In this document: piece after piece, positions 44,777 to 52,424 of the stretch
Layout: each line of letters opens with the position of its first letter
How positions within the stretch are numbered: position 1 is the first letter of the stretch
NCBI RefSeq assembly: GCF_000968135.1
Contig: NZ_FO538765.1
Span: forward strand, 1,503,819-1,567,818
DNA from: Magnetospira sp. QH-2
Lineage (GTDB): Bacteria > Pseudomonadota > Alphaproteobacteria > Rhodospirillales > Magnetospiraceae
Reading direction: 5' to 3'
DNA length: 64,000 nt
The notes under the pieces: generated by a model
What the model was told of the DNA's origin: nothing
What the model saw: only the letters and a program-made list of their open reading frames with translations
Database searches by the model: none
Position numbers and translations under genes: made by a program

Positions 44777-45514
44777 ATGAGCGAAGAGGACACCGCCCAA
44801 CAAGAACCGTCGATGGAGGATATTCTCTCTTCCATCCGTCGTATCCTCTCTGAAGATGGTGAGGAGGAAGAAGGCGCGGAAGAGGCTGTTGAAGCCGCGC
44901 CCGAAGCCGAACCGGAGCCAGAGGCTGAACCGGAACCCGAGCCCGAGCCGGAACCAGAGCCAGAGCCCGAACCGGAGCCAGAGCCCGAGCCGGAACCGGA
45001 AGAGTCAGAGCTGTCACAGGATGACCTGGATGCGCTGTTCGATTCGTCTGGAGACGATGCCGAGATCGATTTCGATGACGATCCGGTTGAGGAATTCGAA
45101 CCGGAGCCGGAACCCGAGCCCGAGCCCGAGCCCGAGCCGGAACCAGAGCCGGAACCGGAACCGGTGTTTGAACCGGAACCCGAGCCCGTGGCACCCCCTC
45201 CGCCTCCACCGCCCGCGGCGGCACCGGATGTGTTGGAACTGACGCCGTCCATGGTGGCGCCGTCACCCGGGATCGTTTCCAATCAGACCCAGCACCGTTC
45301 CACCGATGCCCTGGCCGACTTGGCCCGCGAGTTGTTGAGCAAGCGCGACGTGGCCGTCGGTTCCCGCGATCTGACCCTCGAAGGTCTGGTCCGCGAGATC
45401 CTCAGGCCGCTGCTCAAGGAATGGTTGGATGAAAATCTGCCCTACCTGATCGAGCGCTTGGTCAAAAAGGAAATCGATCACATGATCAATCGCGCCGAAC
45501 GGCTGGACCGATAA
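44777..45514 (+). CDS. popZ: Polar organising protein PopZ (DUF2497)
   Basis: A 245-residue homologue of the alphaproteobacterial pole organiser. The conserved N-terminal helix [16 protein letters not shown] recruits partners. The centre is disordered and acidic with two long Glu-Pro tracts. The C-terminal oligomerisation region is [39 protein letters not shown]. PopZ forms a polar condensate that anchors ParB-parS and cell-cycle regulators. A mipZ gene is also in this window at 54482. A strong terminator follows the gene. Confidence 0.93.
   Translation: MSEEDTAQQEPSMEDILSSIRRILSEDGEEEEGAEEAVEAAPEAEPEPEAEPEPEPEPEPEPEPEPEPEPEPEPEESELSQDDLDALFDSSGDDAEIDFDDDPVEEFEPEPEPEPEPEPEPEPEPEPEPVFEPEPEPVAPPPPPPPAAAPDVLELTPSMVAPSPGIVSNQTQHRSTDALADLARELLSKRDVAVGSRDLTLEGLVREILRPLLKEWLDENLPYLIERLVKKEIDHMINRAERLDR
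44906..45001 (+). repeat. Glu-Pro codon repeat tract 1 in popZ
   Basis: Six-base units GAGCCN or GAACCN repeat about 14 times and encode an almost pure EP tract at residues 44-75. Codon third bases vary, so the tract is kept as protein, not as a perfect DNA repeat. Confidence 0.85.
45098..45189 (+). repeat. Glu-Pro codon repeat tract 2 in popZ
   Basis: A second EP tract at residues 108-137, broken once by VF. It is separated from the first by a 32-residue segment with [14 protein letters not shown]. Confidence 0.85.
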
Positions 45515-45532
45515 GGCGGAACAAGGTATTTC

Positions 45533-45575
45533 AGACAGCGTCCCCGGTGCGGATTGGGGGCGCTGTCTTTTTTTT
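45533..45575 (+). terminator. Rho-independent terminator between popZ and valS
   Basis: AGACAGCG (45533-45540) pairs with CGCTGTCT (45561-45568), extended by CCCC pairing with GGGG, and is followed by eight T residues (45568-45575). This is the clearest intrinsic terminator in the window. It ends only 14 bases before the valS ATG. Confidence 0.9.
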
Positions 45576-45589
45576 GGGGTAAGCTGGCC

Positions 45590-48352
45590 ATGTTGGAAAA
45601 GAATTACCGTCCCGAAGATGTCGAAAAACGGCTCTATGAAGAGTGGGAGTCCGGTGGCGCGTTCCGCTGCAATCGGGTACATGGCGAAGAAGGTGGCCTA
45701 GGCGATCCCTATGCCATCGTCATCCCGCCGCCCAACGTGACCGGCAGCCTGCACATGGGCCATGCGCTCAACAATACCATGCAGGACATCCTGATCCGCT
45801 ACAAGCGCATGACCGGCGGCGATGTGCTTTGGCAGCCGGGCACCGACCATGCGGGCATCGCCACCCAGATGGTGGTCGAGCGGCAGATGGAAAAGGAAAA
45901 GCTGACTCGCCATGACCTGGGACGCGAGAAGTTCATCGAACGGATCTGGAAATGGAAGGCCGAATCCGGCGGGACCATTACCGGCCAGTTGCGCAGCCTT
46001 GGGGCGTCCTGTGATTGGGAGCGCGAACGCTTCACCATGGACGAGGGCCTGTCCCGCGCTGTGCGCAAGGTGTTCGTGCAACTGCACAAGGAAGACTTGA
46101 TCTATCGTGACAAGCGTCTAGTTAACTGGGATCCGCTGTTGCATACGGCCATTTCCGACCTGGAAGTGGAACAGCGCGAGGTGCAAGGCACCATGTGGTA
46201 CTTCAAGTATCCGCTGGCCGATGACCCCAGCCGCCATATCATCGTCGGCACCACCCGCCCCGAGACCATGCTCGGCGATACGGCGGTGGCCGTGCATCCC
46301 GACGACGAACGCTATACGGATCTGGTGGGCAAGGACGTGCTGTTGCCCATCGTCAACCGGCGCATTCCGATTATTGCCGATGACTATGCCGATCCGGAAA
46401 AGGGCTCCGGCGCGGTGAAGATCACCCCGGCCCATGATTTTAACGATTTCGAGGTCGGCAAAAGGGCCAAGCTGTTGGTCATCAATGTGCTTGATCGGGA
46501 AGCCGGCATTCGTGCTGACGACCTGGAAATCTGGCGCTGGGCGGAAACCGAGACCGGCGCCATGACCGTGTTGGCGGAAAAGGGTGATGACGGCAATCAA
46601 CTCACCGAGCGGCTGCCCGACCACCTGCGCGGTCTGGATCGTTTCGAGGCCCGGGACGTCATTCTCAAGGACATGGAGCGCCTGGGACTGCTCGACAAGA
46701 TCGAGGAAAACCCCATGACGGTGCCCTATGGGGACCGCTCCGGAGTGGTCATCGAACCGTTTTTGACCGACCAGTGGTTTGTCCGCGCCGAAGTGCTGGC
46801 CAAGCCAGCCATCGAGGCGGTGGAGCAGGGCAAGACTGTCTTCGTACCGAAAAACTGGGAAAAGACTTACTTCGAGTGGATGCGCAACATTCAGCCCTGG
46901 TGCATCTCTCGGCAAATCTGGTGGGGCCATCAAATCCCCGCCTGGTTCGGCCCCGATGAAACCATTTTCGTCGAACTGACCGAGGAAGAGGCCCACGCGG
47001 CGGCCGAAAAACATTACGGTCATCCGGTCGAATTGCAGCGGGAAACGGACGTTCTGGACACCTGGTTCAGTTCCGCCCTCTGGCCGTTCTCGACACTGGG
47101 CTGGCCGGATAAGACGCCGGAACTGGCGAAGTATTATCCCACCGATGTGCTGATCACCGGTTTCGACATCATCTTCTTTTGGGTTGCCCGGATGATGATG
47201 ATGGGCCTGCACTTCATGAAGGACGTGCCCTTTCACACGGTGTACATCCATGCCCTGGTCCGCGACGAGAAGGGCCAGAAGATGTCCAAGTCCAAGGGCA
47301 ATGTCATCGATCCGTTGGTGCTGGCAGAGAAATACGGCGCCGACGCCATGCGTTTCACCCTGACGGCCTTCGCCGCCCAGGGGCGTGACGTGAAGCTGTC
47401 GGAAAGCCGGGTCGAGGGCTATCGCAACTTCGTCACCAAGCTGTGGAATGCCGCGCGATTCTGCGAGATGAATGAATGCAAGCCGGTGGCCGATTTCGAT
47501 CCCCGGTCCTGCTCCATGACCCTCAACAAATGGATCATCGGCAAGTTGGCGGAATGTCAACGGGATGTGGAGGCGGCCCTTGACGGCTATCGCTTCAACG
47601 AGGTGGCCGGAGCACTCTATCAGTTCACCTGGGGCACTTTCTGCGACTGGCATTTGGAATTCGCCAAGCCGGTGTTGCAAGGCGACGACGAGGCGGCTCG
47701 CGCCGAGACCCGCGCCACCACCGCCTGGGTGCTGGATAACCTGTTGCACCTGCTTCATCCGATCATGCCGTTCGTGACCGAGGAGTTGTGGCGGCAACTG
47801 GCAGAAGACCGTCCTTATAGCCTGGTAACCGGGAAATGGCCGCAGCTTGGTGGGGATTTGATCAACGCCGAGGTGGCTGCTGAGATGGATTGGGTGGTGC
47901 GCTTGGTGACCAGCATCCGCGCTGTGCGTTCGGAAATGAACGTGCCCGCCGGGGCCAAGATCGATGCCCTATTACGCAATGCCGACGACGGCTCCCAGGC
48001 ACGCTTGGCGACCCACCGGGACCTGATTGAGCGGCTGGCGCGGCTGGAGAAGATCGAGACCTTGGAGGGTGACGTTCCCGACGGTTCTGTTCAGGCGGTG
48101 CTCGACGAATCGACCATCGTCTTGCCCCTGGCCAGTGTCATCGATGTGGCGCAGGAAAAGGCGCGGCTGGAAAAGGAAATGGCCAAGCTCAACGGCGATA
48201 TCACCAAAGCCGACAAGAAGCTGGCCAACCCGGGTTTTCTGGCCAAGGCACCGCCGGAGGTGGTGGAGACCGAAAAGGAGCGACGCGAGGAAGCCCGTGC
48301 CGCTCGGAGCAAATTGGCCGAGGCGTTGGAAATGCTCCAAGGGGCGCTTTAA
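45590..48352 (+). CDS. valS: Valyl-tRNA synthetase
   Basis: A 920-residue class I synthetase that charges tRNA-Val. The HIGH-type motif is PPNVTGSLHMGHALNN, the editing (CP1) domain carries TTRPETMLGDTAVAVHP and ITPAHDFNDFEVG, and the KMSKS loop is GQKMSKSKGNVIDPL. The C-terminal coiled coil (VAQEKARLEKEMAKLNGDITKADKKL) is typical of ValRS. ATG at 45590 gives the family start LEKNYRPEDVEKRLYEEWE. A strong terminator ends just upstream, so expression needs readthrough, an attenuation mechanism or a start inside the terminator. Confidence 0.97.
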   Translation: MLEKNYRPEDVEKRLYEEWESGGAFRCNRVHGEEGGLGDPYAIVIPPPNVTGSLHMGHALNNTMQDILIRYKRMTGGDVLWQPGTDHAGIATQMVVERQMEKEKLTRHDLGREKFIERIWKWKAESGGTITGQLRSLGASCDWERERFTMDEGLSRAVRKVFVQLHKEDLIYRDKRLVNWDPLLHTAISDLEVEQREVQGTMWYFKYPLADDPSRHIIVGTTRPETMLGDTAVAVHPDDERYTDLVGKDVLLPIVNRRIPIIADDYADPEKGSGAVKITPAHDFNDFEVGKRAKLLVINVLDREAGIRADDLEIWRWAETETGAMTVLAEKGDDGNQLTERLPDHLRGLDRFEARDVILKDMERLGLLDKIEENPMTVPYGDRSGVVIEPFLTDQWFVRAEVLAKPAIEAVEQGKTVFVPKNWEKTYFEWMRNIQPWCISRQIWWGHQIPAWFGPDETIFVELTEEEAHAAAEKHYGHPVELQRETDVLDTWFSSALWPFSTLGWPDKTPELAKYYPTDVLITGFDIIFFWVARMMMMGLHFMKDVPFHTVYIHALVRDEKGQKMSKSKGNVIDPLVLAEKYGADAMRFTLTAFAAQGRDVKLSESRVEGYRNFVTKLWNAARFCEMNECKPVADFDPRSCSMTLNKWIIGKLAECQRDVEAALDGYRFNEVAGALYQFTWGTFCDWHLEFAKPVLQGDDEAARAETRATTAWVLDNLLHLLHPIMPFVTEELWRQLAEDRPYSLVTGKWPQLGGDLINAEVAAEMDWVVRLVTSIRAVRSEMNVPAGAKIDALLRNADDGSQARLATHRDLIERLARLEKIETLEGDVPDGSVQAVLDESTIVLPLASVIDVAQEKARLEKEMAKLNGDITKADKKLANPGFLAKAPPEVVETEKERREEARAARSKLAEALEMLQGAL

Positions 48353-48367
48353 AGTCTTTCGTGTTTC

Positions 48368-48544
48368 ATATGACCCATTGTGACCGAATTATTTTGATTT
48401 AGGGGCAGGAGTGGCCCGCAGGGTGGTCTCCGGTGGTCTCCGGTGGCCGCCCGCGGCGTCAAGCTCCCTCACCGATGCGCCGTATCGCTTTCAGGACCTT
48501 TCCTGGCGGTTCGACTCACCGGAGACCATCACAATGGGTCATAT
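48368..48544. mobile_element. MITE-like inverted-repeat element
   Basis: ATATGACCCATTGTGA (48368-48383) and TCACAATGGGTCATAT (48529-48544) are perfect 16-bp inverted repeats. Inside them TGGTCTCCGGTG (48424-48435, repeated at 48434-48445) is inverted as CACCGGAGACCA (48517-48528). If the ends are read as TGACCCATTGTGA, each is flanked by TA, as for IS630/Tc1-type target duplication. The 170-bp interior has no open reading frame. It sits between the convergent valS and cyclase genes. A bidirectional terminator or structured RNA is the alternative, but no T-runs follow the stems. Confidence 0.45.
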
Positions 48545-48575
48545 TAAGCGCGAAAGGTTTGAGGGGCGGAGTGCC

Positions 48576-49620
48576 TCAGTCGAAATGGCCGCTCATGGTG
48601 GCGTCGAGGGAATAGAGGGTTCGAGTGCCGAATCCCTTGATTTCCTCGTCGCCTTTTTCGGTCAGGCGGAATTCGCCACCGATGGCATCGGCCATGGGAT
48701 CACAGACGGTGATATGCATGGGCGGACTGCGACGTTCCATGCGCGCCGCCAGATTCACCGCCAGGGCCGAACACGTCGTAGACATATTTGTGAACCCCGA
48801 CGATGGACCCGATCACCGGACCGCTGGCGATGCCGATGCGGGCCAACCAGGCATTGGCATGGGTCTTGTTGCGTTTTTCAATGTAGCGCTGGAAGAGCAG
48901 GGCAGCCCGGGCAATGTTCGAGGCATGGTCCGGCGTGGGCTCGGGCAGGCCGGAAACGGCCATATAGGCGTCGCCCACCGTCTTGATCCGCTCGCAGCCG
49001 AATTGCTCGACGATGCGGTCGAAATTGGTGAAAATATCGTTCAGTTCCGAGACCATGGCCGCCGGGTCGTCGGCGATATCCATCTCGGTAAAGGAGACGA
49101 AATCGAGCATCAGCACCGAGGCCTCTTCGTAGCGCTGTGGGGCCGTGACGCCGAATTCCTTCAGTTCCTCGAACACCGTTTTGGGCATGATGTTGAGCAG
49201 CAGTTTCTCGGCCCGTTCCTTTTCCCTTTGCAGGTCCCGCTCGTTGCGCTCGACCATCTTGGAATAGGATTCGATCATCGATTCCAATTCCTTGATGCGC
49301 GTGGCGTTATGGACCTCGATCAAAAGGATATCGGGCGGCCCCGAAGGGACGCGGGAAATGTGCAGGATCAAGTTAAGCACCCGACGGCGGACCTTGATTT
49401 CGACGGGAATTTCCTTGTCGCTACCGGGCTCGATGCCACTGAGCAGGTTCGCCAGATCTACTTGGTTGGGCAGTTGACCCAGCGGTGCCTCGTCGGTGAC
49501 CTGAAACCAGGTCTTATAGTGTTCGTTCAACAATATTGGGTCCAGGGTATCGGCATCGACTATCGCCAGTCCGATTCGGACTGTCTGCAGAAGTTGCTCA
49601 CCGAATTGGCTGATATCCAT
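48576..49620 (-). pseudogene. PAS-nucleotide cyclase, frameshifted
   Basis: The gene starts at ATG 49620 (MDISQFGEQLLQTVRIGLAI). It has a PAS-like domain (residues 1-110), a signalling coiled coil (ATRIKELESMIESYSKMVERNERDL) and a class III cyclase domain (SVLMLDFVSFTEMDI, ERIKTVGDAYMAVSG). At about 48762-48766 one extra base shifts the frame: DVFGP should continue as AVNLAARMERRSPPMH, which is found in the next frame and runs to a stop at 48576. The shift lies just before the transition-state Asn and Arg, so the product would be inactive. Sequencing error is possible because the downstream frame is fully conserved. The globin gene ends 10 bp upstream. Confidence 0.82.
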
Positions 49621-49630
49621 TGCCGGTCCC

Positions 49631-49990
49631 TTAGACCATGACCACGAGGTTTTTTCGCGTTTCCATCTCGGAGCGGATGGCGGCCACGTCCGACGATTCG
49701 AAGCCGTGGTCGGCCAGGGTTGCACAGAGGATCTCGACCATTTCCTTGAAGCTTTCTTCGTCGATTTCCAGGCCCTTGTGGGCGCGGCGGAGTTGCTCGT
49801 CCGTGAACGAGGCCGGGCCACCAAGCAGGGATGAAATGAACTTGGTCTGATGATCGATCAGTTTCGGCATGTCCACGTCTTCGAAAAAATCTCCGGCCTT
49901 TTCCGAGTCCAGCATGCGGTCATAAAAATCCATGACAACCTTGTTGACGGCGGCAAATCCGCCGCAGCGTTGAAACAGGGATCGAGACAT
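49631..49990 (-). CDS. Group I truncated hemoglobin
   Basis: A 119-residue 2/2 globin. It starts SRSLFQRCGGFAAVNKVVMDFYDRML, where the Phe-Tyr pair fits positions B9-B10. It has FFEDVDMPKLIDHQTKFISSLLGGP (Phe CD1, distal Gln/Lys region) and the proximal histidine in RRAHKGLEI. Such globins bind oxygen or nitric oxide in the cytoplasm. ATG at 49990 was chosen because upstream sequence lacks globin character. It is 10 bp before the cyclase, suggesting a gas-sensing pair. Confidence 0.9.
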   Translation of the reverse strand: MSRSLFQRCGGFAAVNKVVMDFYDRMLDSEKAGDFFEDVDMPKLIDHQTKFISSLLGGPASFTDEQLRRAHKGLEIDEESFKEMVEILCATLADHGFESSDVAAIRSEMETRKNLVVMV

Positions 49991-50094
49991 AGAGTCGTGT
50001 CTCCATTGATGAAATGAGTCGGCGGCGCCTGTCAGGCCGGTGGTATTTGACCCGCCGATCATATCATGTCCGACTATTTATCTCAGGGAAATAA

Positions 50095-50478
50095 TCAAGG
50101 AGACTCGGGACTGCTCACGGCCTGTCGCAGGTCTTCGATACGTCGCTCGGTTTGCATCAGGCGACAAAAGGCAAGACTGGGCCCCGCTTCCGTTCCTCCG
50201 GCCGGAATCAGAGCCAGGCAGTGAGCTTCTCGATAGGCCTCCCAGGCAGCCTGGGCGTGACGATGGTAGGTACGCTCCTGTTCGCTGGATGTCGCGATTA
50301 CGCGACCCCATAGGGCCTCCATGGTGTTCTCGGCCTCGCTTAGCTGATCCATGGCGCATTGCAACCGCGCCACCGGGGCATAGGATTCGGCGCAAGAATC
50401 CGCAGCGCGAGCCAAGCCTTCCGTCATGAAAACCAGAATCGCGAACATCAATAGGATCTGGTATTTAATCGGCGCCAT
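50095..50478 (-). CDS. LprI-like (DUF1311) secreted protein
   Basis: A 127-residue exported protein with a signal peptide (YQILLMFAILVFMTEGLARAAD) and the four-cysteine LprI/DUF1311 core: DSCAESYAPVARLQCAMDQLSEAENTMEALW, then YHRHAQAAWEAYREAHCLAL and LAFCRLMQTERRIEDLR. Related proteins include lysozyme inhibitors, but many have no known role. ATG at 50478 follows GGAG. Confidence 0.8.
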   Translation of the reverse strand: MAPIKYQILLMFAILVFMTEGLARAADSCAESYAPVARLQCAMDQLSEAENTMEALWGRVIATSSEQERTYHRHAQAAWEAYREAHCLALIPAGGTEAGPSLAFCRLMQTERRIEDLRQAVSSPESP

Positions 50479-50568
50479 TCTTTCACTCCCTGGCTGGCGT
50501 CAGGCTGGAAATATGACACAATGGAACCCACCAGGACATCCACTTGTGAATGACTTGAAAGGCCCGTT

Positions 50569-51378
50569 ATGCTCGGTGCCATTGCCGGTGATATGATCGG
50601 CTCGATTTACGAGTATGCCGACCCGCCGCCAGATGGTTTTCCGCTGTTCAAAAAGGAATCGACTTATACCGACGACACGGTGATGACCATCGCGGTGGCT
50701 GATTGGCTGTTGTCGGGTGGCACAGTGGGGCCCTGTCTTCGCCGCTGGGCCCGACGCTATCCTGACGCTGGATACGGCGACCGGTTCCAAACCTGGGCTC
50801 AGGCTGATGAGGCCCCGCCGCTGAACAGCTATGGAAACGGATCGGCGATGCGGGTCTCGCCGGTGGCCTGGATTGCCAAGACCGATAGGCAATGCCTGAC
50901 GCTGGCCCGAGAGTCGGCCAGGCCCAGTCATGGTCACCCTGAAGGCATCAAAGGGGCGCAGGCGGTGGCCCTGGCCCTATGGATGGCCCGGGATGGCACG
51001 AACAAGAAATCCATCCGTGCCCGGATCCAAAAAAAATTCGGCTACGACCTCTCGACCAGTGTCGCCGCCATTCGCACCGACTACGGCTATGATGTGACCT
51101 GCCAGGGCAGCGTGCCCCAGGCCCTGGTTTGTGCCTTGGAAGCGGAAAGCTATGAGCAGGCGGTGCGCAACGCTGTCTCTCTGGGGGGCGATGCCGATAC
51201 GCTCGCCTGCATGGCCGGGGGAGTTGCGGAGTGCCTGTACGGGCTGCCCAAGGAGGTTGGCCAGGAAGTTCGGGCACGACTGGACAAGGACCTGGCCCGC
51301 GTTGTTGACCGGTTTATCGCTCGATACGGGCGTCCCACCCTTGGCCGCCGCCTTCGCTCCCTGTTCACGTCGTCTTGA
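50569..51378 (+). CDS. ADP-ribosylglycohydrolase family protein
   Basis: A 269-residue protein of the DraG/ARH fold. Metal-binding motifs are present: LGAIAGDMIGSIYE at the N-terminus, STYTDDTVMTIAVADWL (TDDT) and AVSLGGDADTLACMAGGVAECLYG (GGDxDT) at the C-terminus, with SYGNGSAMRVSP between. It should remove ADP-ribose from protein or small molecules. Length is short compared with DraG (about 290), and no dinitrogenase genes are near, so assignment to DraG itself is not justified. Confidence 0.88.
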   Translation: MLGAIAGDMIGSIYEYADPPPDGFPLFKKESTYTDDTVMTIAVADWLLSGGTVGPCLRRWARRYPDAGYGDRFQTWAQADEAPPLNSYGNGSAMRVSPVAWIAKTDRQCLTLARESARPSHGHPEGIKGAQAVALALWMARDGTNKKSIRARIQKKFGYDLSTSVAAIRTDYGYDVTCQGSVPQALVCALEAESYEQAVRNAVSLGGDADTLACMAGGVAECLYGLPKEVGQEVRARLDKDLARVVDRFIARYGRPTLGRRLRSLFTSS

Positions 51379-51413
51379 AGCCCCGTGACCGGCGGAATGG
51401 GGTAGGATGCCCC

Positions 51414-52376
51414 ATGCCCATGATCATTGCCCTGATGGTGCTATTGTTGGTCTCACCCGCCCTGGCCGATCCTTTGGCCTGGAAAGGCGAATGGCCACGC
51501 ACGGATTTCACCAGATATTCCATTGATTACAAAGAGATCCGCTCCGGCGGGCCGCCCAAGGATGGTATTCCGGCCATTGATCGGCCCCATTTCGTCAATG
51601 TTTCGGCGGTGCGGGGATTGCCGGGGACCGAGCCGGTCATTGGTCTGAAGCTCAACGGGGACGCCCGGGCCTATCCTCTGCGCATCCTCATGTGGCACGA
51701 GATTGTCAATGACACGGTGGGGACTACGCCGGTGGCGGTGACCTTCTGTCCCCTGTGCAATTCCGGGATCGTTTTCGATCGCCGGCTGGAGGGGCGGGAA
51801 CTGGATTTCGGCACGACCGGCAAGCTGCGTCATTCCGACCTGGTGATGTACGACCGCCAGACCGAATCCTGGTGGCAGCAGTTCGTCGGCGAAGGAATCG
51901 TCGGCAAGATGACTGGCAAGAAACTGAAGATTCTGCCCGCGCGGCTGGAATCCTTCGACCAATTCCGCAAGCGTCATCCATTCGGCAAAGTACTGGTCCC
52001 GGAGAATCCCCGCGCCCGGGATTACGGACGCAATGCCTATGCGGGTTATGACACTCTTGATCGACCCTGGCTCTATGACGGCGAGATGCCCGATGGGATT
52101 GAGCCTTTGGCCCGGGTGGTGGCGGTGGGAGACCGGGCCTGGAGTCTGGCATTGATCCGCGAAAAAGGCCAACTGACCGACGGTGATTTTCGGCTCAGGT
52201 GGAATCCGGGGCAGAATTCGGCCCTGGATTCCAAGACCATCGCCGAGGGCCGCGACGTGGGTTCGGTGGTGGTCGAGATGCGGCGCGCGGAGGGTTGGCA
52301 GGACGTGCCTTATCACGTGGCCTTTGCCTTTGCCTTTCATGCCTTTCATCCAGATGCGAAAATCACCACTCGATAA
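51414..52376 (+). CDS. DUF3179 family exported protein
   Basis: A 320-residue protein with a signal peptide (MIIALMVLLLVSPALADP) and the DUF3179 core: IGLKLNGDARAYPLRILMWHEIVND, VAVTFCPLCNSGIVFDR (paired cysteines), DFGTTGKLRHSDLVMYDRQTESWWQQFVGEG and LPARLESFDQFRKRHP. The Cys-pair and His/Asp residues suggest metal or redox chemistry, but function has not been established. ATG at 51414 follows GGGGTAGGA. It precedes the oxidoreductase gene by 48 bp and may form an operon with it. Confidence 0.85.
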   Translation: MPMIIALMVLLLVSPALADPLAWKGEWPRTDFTRYSIDYKEIRSGGPPKDGIPAIDRPHFVNVSAVRGLPGTEPVIGLKLNGDARAYPLRILMWHEIVNDTVGTTPVAVTFCPLCNSGIVFDRRLEGRELDFGTTGKLRHSDLVMYDRQTESWWQQFVGEGIVGKMTGKKLKILPARLESFDQFRKRHPFGKVLVPENPRARDYGRNAYAGYDTLDRPWLYDGEMPDGIEPLARVVAVGDRAWSLALIREKGQLTDGDFRLRWNPGQNSALDSKTIAEGRDVGSVVVEMRRAEGWQDVPYHVAFAFAFHAFHPDAKITTR

Positions 52377-52424
52377 CTGGAAATCATGGTACCGTCCGCG
52401 CCGATTCTGATGAAGGAGCGGACC

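Noticed and set aside
44650-45282. Minus-strand Ser/Gly-repeat frames opposite popZ
   Set aside because: They are the mirror of the Glu-Pro codon repeats; the plus strand carries both conserved PopZ ends.
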